From JBCBDX01 sp038529265 (GTDB taxonomy: Bacteria; Pseudomonadota; Alphaproteobacteria; Rhizobiales; Rhizobiaceae): DNA of 64,000 nucleotides. Numbering within the stretch: the stretch's first letter is position 1; the number at the start of each line of letters is the position of its first letter. The stretch lies in assembly GCA_038529265.1 (NCBI GenBank), contig JBCBDX010000001.1, forward strand, positions 62,001 through 126,000, given 5' to 3'. Shown here one piece after another: positions 35,109-43,049 of the stretch. Below the pieces are notes generated by a model, which was given only the letters and a program-made list of their open reading frames with translations, had not been told where the DNA came from and did not search any database. The translations under genes and the position numbers were made by a program.

Positions 35109-35936
35109 ATGAAAATGGACACCGCTAATCCGATCATCATGGACAAAGCGCAGAGCACTTCCGAATTGCCCGACGGCCACAAGGTCAAAATGCGAGGCAA
35201 TAGTGTCGACGTTTTTTATGGTGAAAAACAAGCGATCAACGGAGTTACCCTGGATCTGTACGAGCGCCAGGTAACCGCTCTTATCGGCCCCTCCGGTTGC
35301 GGGAAGTCCACCTACTTGCGATGCCTGAATCGTATGAACGACACCATCGATATCTGTCGCGTTGAGGGAACAATCGAACTCGATGGGGAAGACATTTACG
35401 ACCCTGATATCGATGTCGTCGAACTGCGCGCGCGTGTCGGGATGGTCTTTCAAAAGCCGAACCCGTTCCCCAAATCGATTTACGACAACATTGCCTATGG
35501 CCCGCGCATCCACGGTATCGCAAAGACCAAGGCAGACATGGACAATATCGTCGAGAAAAGCTTGCGCGGAGCGGGTCTTTGGGAGGAGGTCAAAGACCGC
35601 CTTCAAGAGCCGGGGACGGGTCTATCGGGTGGCCAACAGCAGCGCCTTTGTATCGCTCGAGCCATTGCAGTCTCGCCGGAAGTCATCCTGATGGACGAGC
35701 CTTGTTCAGCTCTTGATCCGATTGCTACGGCGATTGTCGAAGAACTGATCGATGAGTTGCGCCAAGAATACACCATCGCAATTGTCACACACTCTATGCA
35801 ACAGGCGGCCCGGGTATCCCAGCGCACGGCAATGTTTCACTTAGGTGATTTGGTTGAGGTGGACGAGACAGAAACCATCTTCACCAACCCTTCGGAAAAG
35901 CGGACCCAGGAATACATCACCGGCCGTTACGGCTGA
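35109..35936 (+). CDS. pstB: Phosphate ABC transporter ATP-binding protein PstB
   Basis: ATPase of the Pst importer, 275 residues. Walker A GPSGCGKSTYLRCLNRMND is the hallmark of PstB; then VFQKPNPFPKSIYDN (Q-loop), LSGGQQQRLCIARA, VILMDEPCSALDPIAT and VTHSMQQAARVS. The open frame begins inside pstA (35049), but GGGGA and AAGGA sites lie just before the ATGs at 35109 and 35115; 35109 is used here. It also relays phosphate status to PhoR via PhoU. Confidence 0.95.
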   Translation: MKMDTANPIIMDKAQSTSELPDGHKVKMRGNSVDVFYGEKQAINGVTLDLYERQVTALIGPSGCGKSTYLRCLNRMNDTIDICRVEGTIELDGEDIYDPDIDVVELRARVGMVFQKPNPFPKSIYDNIAYGPRIHGIAKTKADMDNIVEKSLRGAGLWEEVKDRLQEPGTGLSGGQQQRLCIARAIAVSPEVILMDEPCSALDPIATAIVEELIDELRQEYTIAIVTHSMQQAARVSQRTAMFHLGDLVEVDETETIFTNPSEKRTQEYITGRYG

Positions 35937-35981
35937 GTATCGCTACAATTGATATTCCTCATTTGAATCAGAGATTTCGAA

Positions 35982-36707
35982 ATGATGGCACAGACACAGC
36001 ACACGATTACCGCCTTTGAAGAAGACATGAACTTTCTCGCGCACAAGATTGCCGAGATGGGCGGTCATGCAGAGCGCATGCTCGAACTCGCCACCAAAGC
36101 CTTGGTGGAGGGTGATGTTCGCTTGGCCCAGCGGGTGGTGCTTGACGATCTGGTGCTCGATGAAGGACAGCGGGTTGTTGACGACAAATCGGTGCTGGTT
36201 ATCGCGCAGCGGCAGCCGGTCGCCAGCGATTTACGCGAAGTTTTTGCTGCATTGCGCATCGCCTCTGATTTGGAGCGCATTGGCGATCTGGCCAAGAATA
36301 TTGCAAAGCGGACCCAGGCAATCAACGAACGTTCGCACGGTCAGCAGCTCGTGCGAGGCATTGAGCATCTTTGTGAACTGGCGCTTTCTCAGTTGAAAGA
36401 AGTGCTCGATGCTTATGGTACTCGCTCGACTGAAAAGCTTGAATTCATTCGTGATAGAGACGATGAAATCGACTCAATGTACACGTCGTTGTTTCGCGAA
36501 CTCCTCACTTACATGATGGAAGATCCGCGAAACATCACAACCTGCACGCATCTCCTGTTCTGCGCCAAAAACATAGAGCGTATTGGCGACCACGCCACAA
36601 ATATCGCTGAAAGCGTCTTCTACATGGTCAAAGGCGAGAAAATGGACGCCGAGCGCTCGAAAGACGACACCAGCCACAAAGTCAGCGCCGAAGACGGCGT
36701 TGAATAA
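35982..36707 (+). CDS. phoU: Phosphate transport system regulator PhoU
   Basis: Cytoplasmic regulator of 241 residues that links PstSCAB to PhoR and damps phosphate uptake. Two repeated three-helix PhoU domains are seen, each with the E/DxxxD metal-binding pattern: the first around RLAQRVVLDDLVLDEGQRVV to LRIASDLERIGDLAKNIAKR, the second around FIRDRDDEIDSMYTSLFREL to LLFCAKNIERIGDHATNIAE. 45 bases after pstB and 23 before phoB, in the usual order. Confidence 0.95.
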   Translation: MMAQTQHTITAFEEDMNFLAHKIAEMGGHAERMLELATKALVEGDVRLAQRVVLDDLVLDEGQRVVDDKSVLVIAQRQPVASDLREVFAALRIASDLERIGDLAKNIAKRTQAINERSHGQQLVRGIEHLCELALSQLKEVLDAYGTRSTEKLEFIRDRDDEIDSMYTSLFRELLTYMMEDPRNITTCTHLLFCAKNIERIGDHATNIAESVFYMVKGEKMDAERSKDDTSHKVSAEDGVE

Positions 36708-36730
36708 GCGGGTCTAGTGGAGACTATCCA

Positions 36731-37423
36731 ATGCCAGCTGCACCCAACATCATGGTTGTTGAAGATGAAGAGGCCTTGAGCGTCCTCTTGCGCTATAATC
36801 TCGAAGCGGAGGGCTATTCTGTCGACACAATATTACGCGGCGACGAGGCCGAGGTAGCACTGCAGGAAAAAACGCCTGATCTCCTGATTTTGGACTGGAT
36901 GTTGCCGGGCGTCAGTGGCATCGAACTGTGTCGGCGTTTGCGCGCTCGTACCTCCTCTACACAAGTGCCGATCATTATGCTCACAGCGCGTGGTGAAGAA
37001 AGCGAGCGTATTCGCGGTCTGACCACGGGCGCGGACGATTATGTGGTAAAACCCTTCTCTACACCGGAGTTGATGGCGCGGGTAAAAGCCATGCTGCGCC
37101 GTGCACGTCCCGAAATTGTCGCAGACGTCCTGCGCGTCGGTGACATCGAATTGGATCGTGAAACCCACAGGGTCTATCGCAACAGCCATGAAATCCGTCT
37201 GGGGCCGACAGAATTTCGCCTACTTGAATTTTTCCTGCAAGCACCGGGGCGTGTGTTTTCCCGGGCGCAATTGCTCGATGGCGTTTGGGGCGAAAACATC
37301 TATGTCGATGACAGAACAGTCGATGTTCACATTGGGCGCTTGCGCAAGTCGATTAACATAGGTCGACTGCGTGATCCTATTCGTACCGTGCGTGGCGCCG
37401 GTTACGCGCTGGAAGTCGGGTAG
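36731..37423 (+). CDS. phoB: Phosphate regulon response regulator PhoB
   Basis: OmpR-family activator of 230 residues. Receiver domain: acidic pair VVEDEE near the start, phospho-acceptor Asp in LLILDWMLPGVSG (about residue 54), Thr in MLTARGEE and Lys in DYVVKPFSTPEL. The C-terminal winged helix contains LGPTEFRLLEFFLQAPGRVF and DDRTVDVHIGRLRKSI, typical of PhoB. It should bind the Pho box in front of pstS. Having phoR first and phoB last places the whole signalling circuit in one block. Confidence 0.95.
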   Translation: MPAAPNIMVVEDEEALSVLLRYNLEAEGYSVDTILRGDEAEVALQEKTPDLLILDWMLPGVSGIELCRRLRARTSSTQVPIIMLTARGEESERIRGLTTGADDYVVKPFSTPELMARVKAMLRRARPEIVADVLRVGDIELDRETHRVYRNSHEIRLGPTEFRLLEFFLQAPGRVFSRAQLLDGVWGENIYVDDRTVDVHIGRLRKSINIGRLRDPIRTVRGAGYALEVG

Positions 37424-37441
37424 GCCAAGAAGGCCTTGGCC
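37423..37441 (+). other. Hairpin overlapping the phoB stop codon
   Basis: GGCCAAG-AAGGC-CTTGGCC forms a perfect seven-pair stem starting in the TAG stop. No T-run follows on either strand, so it is more likely a message-stabilising structure or a factor-assisted terminator between the converging phoB and gcrA. Confidence 0.4.
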
Positions 37442-37476
37442 CGACGACTTATAGTTCACCTCAAATAATCGGCTAA

Positions 37477-38049
37477 TCAGCGATTGCGGCGACGATCTTG
37501 TGGTTGTTGGAAAGCCAGCTTCCCATGATACTTGCAGTAGGGAGACTTCTCATCAGTCTTGTGCCCACAGAAATGAAACTCTCCCGAAAGCGGGTCGCCG
37601 TGCGGCCATTTACAAGTATGCTCGCTCAACTCGATGAGTTTCAGCTTCTTGGAAATGGGAACAACAATATCCTCGATCGGACGCTGGTCCGCCTCCGCAA
37701 AGGCAACGACTTCAGTGCCGGGCTTAAGTGCCGTCGCGCCAATTGAATGAGTTGCAGCGCCCCCGCCCATTCGACCGGTTGCATAAGCATTGGTCCGCAC
37801 GCGCGATCCGCCGCCTCCGCCACTTGAATAAGATGAGCCGCTAGAGCGGCCAGCGCTTGATGGTACACGCTTGACCTTCGGCGTAGCTTGCTTTGTGGAT
37901 TTGGCCCGCGGTGCGAGCTTTAGACGGTGCACTTTTCCGATGACGGCGTTGCGGCTGACACCCCCCAGTTTTGCTGCAATTTGACTTGCGCTCAGTCCGT
38001 CGGCCCAAAGTTTCTTCAGGGTATCGACACGTTCATCTGTCCAACTCAC
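37477..38049 (-). CDS. gcrA: GcrA-type cell-cycle regulator
   Basis: Alphaproteobacterial regulator of 190 residues that works with RNA polymerase at promoters bearing CcrM-methylated GANTC sites. The N-terminus VSWTDERVDTLKKLWADGLS, with ASQIAAKLGGVSRNAVIGKVHRLKL, is the conserved GcrA DNA-binding region; a low-complexity Ser/Gly-rich linker follows, then the Cys/His-rich C-terminal sigma-interacting part (CKWPHGDP, FCGHKT, PYCKYH). The start is GTG 38049, with GGAG 6 bases upstream and the canonical (M)SWTDERV beginning; the frame stays open to 38286, but that extension has no family resemblance. Confidence 0.92.
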   Translation of the reverse strand: MSWTDERVDTLKKLWADGLSASQIAAKLGGVSRNAVIGKVHRLKLAPRAKSTKQATPKVKRVPSSAGRSSGSSYSSGGGGGSRVRTNAYATGRMGGGAATHSIGATALKPGTEVVAFAEADQRPIEDIVVPISKKLKLIELSEHTCKWPHGDPLSGEFHFCGHKTDEKSPYCKYHGKLAFQQPQDRRRNR

Positions 38050-38184
38050 ATGGATCTCCATCATTTTTGTCGGCAGAATCCGTCCCCGTGGCTCGGTTTG
38101 TCCCAAAACCGGCACTTCATACGCAATACGAGAGAGGTCAAACTCTACGCGGCTCTTGCCTGCCCCTTGAACGTAATATGCGCT

Positions 38185-38204
38185 GACTCCTGCTTTCAAG
38201 AGTC
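38185..38204. promoter_or_regulatory. Paired GANTC methylation sites upstream of gcrA
   Basis: GACTC at 38185-38189 and GAGTC at 38200-38204 lie about 140 bases before the gcrA start. GANTC is the CcrM target and the basis of GcrA-dependent promoters. On the minus strand a TTGAAA (38199-38194) and TATTAC (38178-38173) flank the inner site, a possible promoter with a short 15-base spacer. Confidence 0.5.
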
Positions 38205-38262
38205 CCAGCAGTGGACATTTTTCGTTTTCGAGGTTTGTCCCCAACTTGCGCTCTTGCATCGC

Positions 38263-38293
38263 AAAAAAAGTCAAAAAACCTGCCAACAGGCAG
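38263..38293 (-). terminator. Terminator-like hairpin in the gcrA leader
   Basis: On the minus strand CTGCC-TGTT-GGCAG-G is followed by TTTTTT, GAC and seven more T residues. It could end a short minus-strand transcript that begins upstream of argD, or insulate the gcrA promoter from antisense transcription. Confidence 0.5.
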
Positions 38294-38296
38294 ACA

Positions 38297-38325
38297 TTGA
38301 CATCATGCGGGCAAGCGATTTAGCT
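38297..38325 (+). promoter_or_regulatory. Predicted argD promoter
   Basis: A perfect TTGACA (38297-38302), 17-base spacer and TTAGCT (38320-38325). Transcription would start near 38332, about 49 bases before the argD ATG. Confidence 0.45.
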
Positions 38326-38380
38326 CTATTCGCCGTTCATTTTTTGGGCGGTTTTTTATTTTTGTCGATGGGAAAGCAGC

Positions 38381-39574
38381 ATGAGCGCCGCCGAAAGCCT
38401 GTTTGGAACCTACAATCGCGCGCCAATAGAAGCAGTGCGTGGTGAAGGCGTTTGGCTGTTTGACAGCGATGGGACCAAGTATCTCGATTTCGGGTCTGGC
38501 ATTGCCGTTAATGTGCTGGGCCATGCTCATCCGCATTTGGTTGATGCGGTTCAGGAACAGGCCGCGCAACTGTGGCACACGTCCAACCTATATCGCCTTC
38601 CCGGTCAAGAGATAGCAGCAACGCGGCTTACCGAGGCAACGTTTGCCGACAAGGTGTTCTTTTGTAACTCCGGCGCCGAGGCGCTTGAGTGCGCGATAAA
38701 GACCGCGCGCCGCTATCATTATAATCGCGGCGAGCCGGAACGTTACACGATCTTGACATTTGAAGGTGCGTTTCACGGGCGTACGCTGGCCACCATCGCC
38801 GCTGGTGGGCAGGCAAAATATCTTGAGGGCTTCGGACCAAAAGTGGACGGTTTTGATCAACTGCCATTTGGTGATCATGAGGCCTTGAAAGCTGCAGCCG
38901 CCGATCCGTCGATTGCGGCGATATTGGTGGAGCCGGTTCAAGGTGAGGGCGGTTTGCGCTCACTGCCGCCTCAATGTCTGACCGGGTTGCGGGCGCTGTG
39001 CGATGAACTGGGTATATTGTTAATCTATGACGAGGTGCAGTGCGGCATGGGGCGTACCGGAAAGCTCTTTGCCCATGAGCATGCCGACAACGCCGCGCCT
39101 GACATTATGGCTTTAGCAAAAGCATTGGGCGGGGGTTTCCCCGTTGGAGCATGTCTTGCAACACAGGAGGCAGCGAGTGCCATGACGCCCGGTGTGCACG
39201 GTACCACTTATGGCGGAAACCCGATGGCAATGGCTGCGTGCAATGCTGTGTTGGATGTCGTTCTGGAGGACGGCTTTCTGCAACATGTTGATGATATGGC
39301 TTTGCGCCTCAAACAAGGGTTGGCTTCACTTGTTGATCGCTATCCAAGTGTATTTGAAGAAATCCGCGGAAAGGGTCTCCTGACTGGTTTGAAGTGCACG
39401 ATGCCAAACACAGATGTACTGGCAGAACTCTATCATCAGAATATGCTTGCCGTGCCGGCGGGCGATAACGTTTTGCGTATTTTGCCACCTCTCAATGTGA
39501 CCGAGGATGAGATCGTTGAGGCACTTGAGCGCCTCGATCGAGCAGCCATGTCACTAAGCGAAAAAGAACACTAG
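38381..39574 (+). CDS. argD: Acetylornithine aminotransferase
   Basis: PLP-dependent class III aminotransferase of 397 residues for arginine synthesis; many homologues also act on succinyl-diaminopimelate. Seen are LDFGSGIAVNVLGHAHP, FFCNSGAEALECAIKTARR, FEGAFHGRTLATIAAGGQAK, EPVQGEGG, LLIYDEVQCGMGRTGKLFA (Asp for the PLP ring) and LAKALGGGFPVGACLAT with the Schiff-base lysine. It starts the argD-argF-hslO unit; an identical gene order is common in rhizobia. Confidence 0.94.
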   Translation: MSAAESLFGTYNRAPIEAVRGEGVWLFDSDGTKYLDFGSGIAVNVLGHAHPHLVDAVQEQAAQLWHTSNLYRLPGQEIAATRLTEATFADKVFFCNSGAEALECAIKTARRYHYNRGEPERYTILTFEGAFHGRTLATIAAGGQAKYLEGFGPKVDGFDQLPFGDHEALKAAAADPSIAAILVEPVQGEGGLRSLPPQCLTGLRALCDELGILLIYDEVQCGMGRTGKLFAHEHADNAAPDIMALAKALGGGFPVGACLATQEAASAMTPGVHGTTYGGNPMAMAACNAVLDVVLEDGFLQHVDDMALRLKQGLASLVDRYPSVFEEIRGKGLLTGLKCTMPNTDVLAELYHQNMLAVPAGDNVLRILPPLNVTEDEIVEALERLDRAAMSLSEKEH

Positions 39575-39618
39575 CCGCTCTTTCACCCATCAATTGACCG
39601 CAAGCCCTGGACGGGAAC

Positions 39619-40524
39619 ATGAAGCATTTTCTGGATATTTCGGCGCTCAAAGCGAGCGACCTGCGCGCTATCATCGACAACGCAAAAGAAACAAAAACAC
39701 GGCTCAAGCGCGGTGTGGCAACAAAGCCACTGGCTGGCAAAGTGCTGGCCATGATCTTTGAAAAACCTTCGACACGTACCCGGGTATCTTTTGATGTTGG
39801 CATGCGCCAACTGGGTGGCGAGACCATCATATTGTCTGGTCAGGAAATGCAGTTGGGCCGGGATGAAACGATTGCTGACACGGCCAAAGTGCTATCGCGA
39901 TACGTTGACATCATTATGATACGCACCATGGAGCATGATCGTCTCATGGAGCTTGCAGATGCGGCAACTGTGCCGGTCATCAATGGTCTGACCAATGACA
40001 CGCACCCTTGTCAGATCATGGCTGACATTATGACGTATGAAGAACATAAAGGGTCGATTGACGGGGCTAAAATCGCTTGGACGGGTGACGGCAACAACGT
40101 GCTGCATTCCTTTGTTGAAGCTGCTCCCAAGTTCGGTTTTTCGATGTCCATTGCTGTTCCCGAAGGCAATGAGCCGCAAATGCGTTTTTTGAAAGATGCC
40201 AAATCAGCAGGTGCAACCATCGATTATGGTCATGACCCTCAATTGGCAGTTTGTAATGCTCAAGCGGTTGTGACGGACACATGGGTTTCAATGGGGCTTG
40301 AAGATCGCGCTCAGGGACACAATGTATTCGTTCCATATCAAGTAAATGAGCAACTCATGGCGCAGGCTGATCCTGACGCCATCTTCATGCATTGTCTGCC
40401 TGCGCACCGCGGCGAAGAAGTGACGGATGCCGTCATCGACGGGCCTCAATCCGTGGTGTTTGATGAAGCCGAAAACCGACTTCATGCGCAAAAAGCAATT
40501 ATGGAGTGGTGTCTGGCAAAGTAG
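39619..40524 (+). CDS. argF: Ornithine carbamoyltransferase
   Basis: 301-residue enzyme that joins carbamoyl phosphate to ornithine to make citrulline. The carbamoyl phosphate loop FEKPSTRTRVSFDVGMRQLG, the HPCQIMADIMT segment, the ornithine-binding DTWVSMG and the HCLPAHRGEEV motif are all intact, and the length is typical. Preceded by GGGAA and lying 44 bases after argD. Follows directly in the arginine pathway, so co-transcription is functionally sensible. Confidence 0.95.
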   Translation: MKHFLDISALKASDLRAIIDNAKETKTRLKRGVATKPLAGKVLAMIFEKPSTRTRVSFDVGMRQLGGETIILSGQEMQLGRDETIADTAKVLSRYVDIIMIRTMEHDRLMELADAATVPVINGLTNDTHPCQIMADIMTYEEHKGSIDGAKIAWTGDGNNVLHSFVEAAPKFGFSMSIAVPEGNEPQMRFLKDAKSAGATIDYGHDPQLAVCNAQAVVTDTWVSMGLEDRAQGHNVFVPYQVNEQLMAQADPDAIFMHCLPAHRGEEVTDAVIDGPQSVVFDEAENRLHAQKAIMEWCLAK

Positions 40525-40557
40525 TGTCATGCCATGTTGCACCAAGGAGATGTGCAC

Positions 40558-41574
40558 ATGCAAAAGCACACTGAGAGTTTAGGTTTTGGAATGACCTCGC
40601 CAATGGCAACAAAGCAACCCGGTCTTGATGTTGTCGTACCGTTTCATGTCGAAGCGTTGGACACGCGTGGCCGTATGGTGCTGCTAGGCGATGTGTTGGA
40701 CAACATTCTCGGTCGTCACGACTACCCGGAGCCTGTCGCAAGGCTGTTAGGGGAAATGACTGTGCTGACTGTGCTGCTTGGCACTTCGCTCAAGTTTGAT
40801 GGCAAATTCATTGCTCAGGCACAAACCGAAGGCCCGGTGTCTCTTTTGGTTGTGGATTTCACTACACCCGATGCAATCCGTGCTTATGCCCGTTTCGATG
40901 CAGAAGCTGTGGCAACGCATATCGCAGATGGCTGCGATACCCCCGAAGAGCTTCTTGGTAAAGGTGTTTTGGCGCTGACCGTTGATCAAGGGCAGTACAT
41001 GAACCGCTATCAGGGAATTGTATCACTGGATGGCGGCTCGCTGGAGGAAATTGCACAAAACTACTTCCGCCAATCTGAGCAACTGCCGACGCGTGTGCGC
41101 TTGGCGGTTGCCCGTTTGCAAACGCGGAGTGCCGACGGTCAACTGATCAATGCCTGGCGTGCTGGTGGTCTGATGGCGCAGTTTTTGCCGGAGTCCGAAG
41201 ATCGGATCCGTCAGCGTGATCTTCATCCAGGCGATGCCCCGGAAGGCGTCGACGTCCATGTGGATGACGATGATGATGATGCTTGGCTGGAGGCAGAAGC
41301 ACTTGTTGGCACCATTGATGATGATGAGCTTGTTGACGAGACACTAGGAACGCATGGCTTGTTGTTCCGCTTGTTCAATCAACGCGGCGTACGGGTTTAT
41401 GATCCGATTGCCGTGCGTGATGTTTGCTCATGCAGCGATGAAAAGCTCGTCAACGTACTCGCATCCATGACCAGCGAAGAGCGACGTGAAGCAACGCAAG
41501 ATGGAAAAATTTCAGTCAAGTGTGAGTTTTGCTCGACTGTTCGCGAGTATGATCCTTCACGCTTTGAAACATGA
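40558..41574 (+). CDS. hslO: Redox-regulated chaperone Hsp33
   Basis: Holdase of 338 residues activated by oxidation and heat. The C-terminal zinc switch has the expected C-x-C...C-x2-C arrangement: CSCSDEKLVNVL and KCEFCS. The core includes LGTSLKFDGKFIAQAQTEGP, VDFTTPDAIRAYAR and the linker IQNYFRQSEQLPT-like segment. An acidic insert DVHVDDDDDDAW lies near residue 235. ATG 40558 has AAGGAG 8 bases upstream; the frame also contains ATG 40534 without one. Third gene of the argD-argF unit. Confidence 0.94.
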   Translation: MQKHTESLGFGMTSPMATKQPGLDVVVPFHVEALDTRGRMVLLGDVLDNILGRHDYPEPVARLLGEMTVLTVLLGTSLKFDGKFIAQAQTEGPVSLLVVDFTTPDAIRAYARFDAEAVATHIADGCDTPEELLGKGVLALTVDQGQYMNRYQGIVSLDGGSLEEIAQNYFRQSEQLPTRVRLAVARLQTRSADGQLINAWRAGGLMAQFLPESEDRIRQRDLHPGDAPEGVDVHVDDDDDDAWLEAEALVGTIDDDELVDETLGTHGLLFRLFNQRGVRVYDPIAVRDVCSCSDEKLVNVLASMTSEERREATQDGKISVKCEFCSTVREYDPSRFET

Positions 41575-41625
41575 TGTCGTAAAAATGACGGGTTTTTAAT
41601 TTGCGATATCAGGCCATAGCCTTAT

Positions 41626-43044
41626 GTGTTCATAGCAAAGGCGGGTGCTGCTGTGTTGAAGACCGTGGATGAAAGAGTATCGCAAGTGCCGGACGTGCAG
41701 GAACACCGTACCTCCAGGCAACCGACGCTGGTAAGATCAACTGCGCGCGTCTTTGTGCAGTTGATTTTGATGGCGGGCATACTTTACGGATCATTCATGA
41801 TCATGCAGCGCATGATTGCCAATCAGCCAACGGCTGCAAATCGTCCGGCATTTGATCGGTCAATCCCCGTTCAAACGCTTGAAATTGCACTATCAGACAA
41901 TCGCCCGTCATTGCGTCTTTTTGGTGAGATTGTTGCCGGTCGGACAATTGAAGTTCGACCGCCAGCTGGCGGCGAAGTCACATTTGTCAACGAAAATCTT
42001 GCTGTTGGTGCGCGCGTAAATCAGGGCGATTTGCTCTTTTCAATCGACCCATTTGACCTTGAGTTCGCGCTGTCCGAGGCAGAAGCCAACCTGGCGCAAA
42101 CCAAAGCCACAATTGTTGAAAACCGCGCCCGCATCGCTTCCGAGACTGTTCAGTGGGAGAATGCTCGCGAGCAGTTCGAATTTGCAGAAGCCGATTATGA
42201 GCGCGCACTCGCTTTGCGCGATAATGGCACACTGACAGCCAAACAGGTTGAGGATCGCGCGCTTCTGGTATCTCAGCGCCGACAAACTGTACTACTGCGA
42301 GAGAATAACATCACGGTCGAAGAAGCCCGGCTGGAGCAGCAACTTGCGGCAGAACGCCGCCTCCAGCTAAGCGTCGAGCGAGCGCAGCGAAACCTGAAAG
42401 ATGCCGAGGTGACGGCACCGTTCTCGGGCATAGTACGGATTACAAATGTTGAAATAGGTCGGCAGGTTAGCGCCAATGAGGTGGCTGTCGAAATGTACGA
42501 CGACATGGCGCTCGATGCTCGGTTCACACTCACTGATGCGCAATATGGTCGTATTGCCGTCGATGCGGACCCATTGATAGGCAGACAAGTCGAACTCTCG
42601 TGGCTGGTTGGCGGCAGCCAGTACAGCTACGAAGCCGAAGTAACGCGCCTGGGCGCGGAAGTTGCCTCAGAGCGTGGCGGTGTTGACGTGTTCGCGCGTG
42701 TTTCTGACCCTACCATCAACGAAGTTCAGCTACGGCCCGGGGCGTTCATCGCTTTGAGCGTTCCTGATCGGCTCTATTCGCAGACCGCACGGGTTCCCGA
42801 ACAAGCGGTGTTCGATGGCCCAAGCGTCTATCTTGTCGTCGAAGGCGAGCTTGTGCGCCAAGACATTGCAGTACTTGCCTATGATGGCGCTGAAGCTGTT
42901 ATTTCCGGAGTTGATGCCGGCGCACAAGTGCTCGCAACGCGCTTGTCAAATGCGGAAAACGGATTGCAAGTCCGCACTGAAGGCGAAGGGACAAGCACCC
43001 CGCTCCGTCGCCAGGTGCGCGACAGCTTGGCGAACGAAGGCTAA
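41626..43044 (+). CDS. RND efflux periplasmic adaptor (membrane fusion protein)
   Basis: Adaptor subunit of a tripartite efflux pump, up to 472 residues. It has an N-terminal membrane anchor (FVQLILMAGILYGSFMIMQ, about residues 42-62), a beta-barrel/lipoyl half (GEIVAGRTIEVRPPAGGEVT, VGARVNQGDLLFSIDPFDLE), a long alpha-hairpin (about 145-255, LSEAEANLAQTKATIVENRA to LEQQLAAERRLQLSVERAQR), the second lipoyl half (DAEVTAPFSGIVRITNVEIG) and C-terminal barrel domains. GTG 41626 is taken as start; GTG 41653 is also possible. Followed 5 bases later by the pump gene. No outer-membrane channel gene is nearby. Substrate unknown. Confidence 0.9.
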   Translation: MFIAKAGAAVLKTVDERVSQVPDVQEHRTSRQPTLVRSTARVFVQLILMAGILYGSFMIMQRMIANQPTAANRPAFDRSIPVQTLEIALSDNRPSLRLFGEIVAGRTIEVRPPAGGEVTFVNENLAVGARVNQGDLLFSIDPFDLEFALSEAEANLAQTKATIVENRARIASETVQWENAREQFEFAEADYERALALRDNGTLTAKQVEDRALLVSQRRQTVLLRENNITVEEARLEQQLAAERRLQLSVERAQRNLKDAEVTAPFSGIVRITNVEIGRQVSANEVAVEMYDDMALDARFTLTDAQYGRIAVDADPLIGRQVELSWLVGGSQYSYEAEVTRLGAEVASERGGVDVFARVSDPTINEVQLRPGAFIALSVPDRLYSQTARVPEQAVFDGPSVYLVVEGELVRQDIAVLAYDGAEAVISGVDAGAQVLATRLSNAENGLQVRTEGEGTSTPLRRQVRDSLANEG

Positions 43045-43049
43045 AGCAA

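Larger units (their letters stand above)
38050..38380. other. gcrA-argD divergent intergenic region
   Basis: 331 bases without a supported gene. From gcrA outward it holds the gcrA ribosome site, two GANTC methylation sites (38185-38204), a minus-strand terminator-like hairpin (38263-38293), a good plus-strand promoter for argD (38297-38325), and a T-rich leader with a short CGCC/GGCG stem (38331-38350). Confidence 0.7.

Noticed and set aside
38050..38286. In-frame N-terminal extension of gcrA
   Set aside because: The canonical SWTDERV start has its own GGAG at the right distance, and the extension overlaps the GANTC and promoter-like region without family resemblance.
38331..38360. CGCC...GGCG hairpin with T-rich tail before argD taken as a terminator
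   Set aside because: The stem is only four pairs with a 12-base loop, and it would lie at the very 5' end of the predicted argD transcript; kept only as leader sequence.
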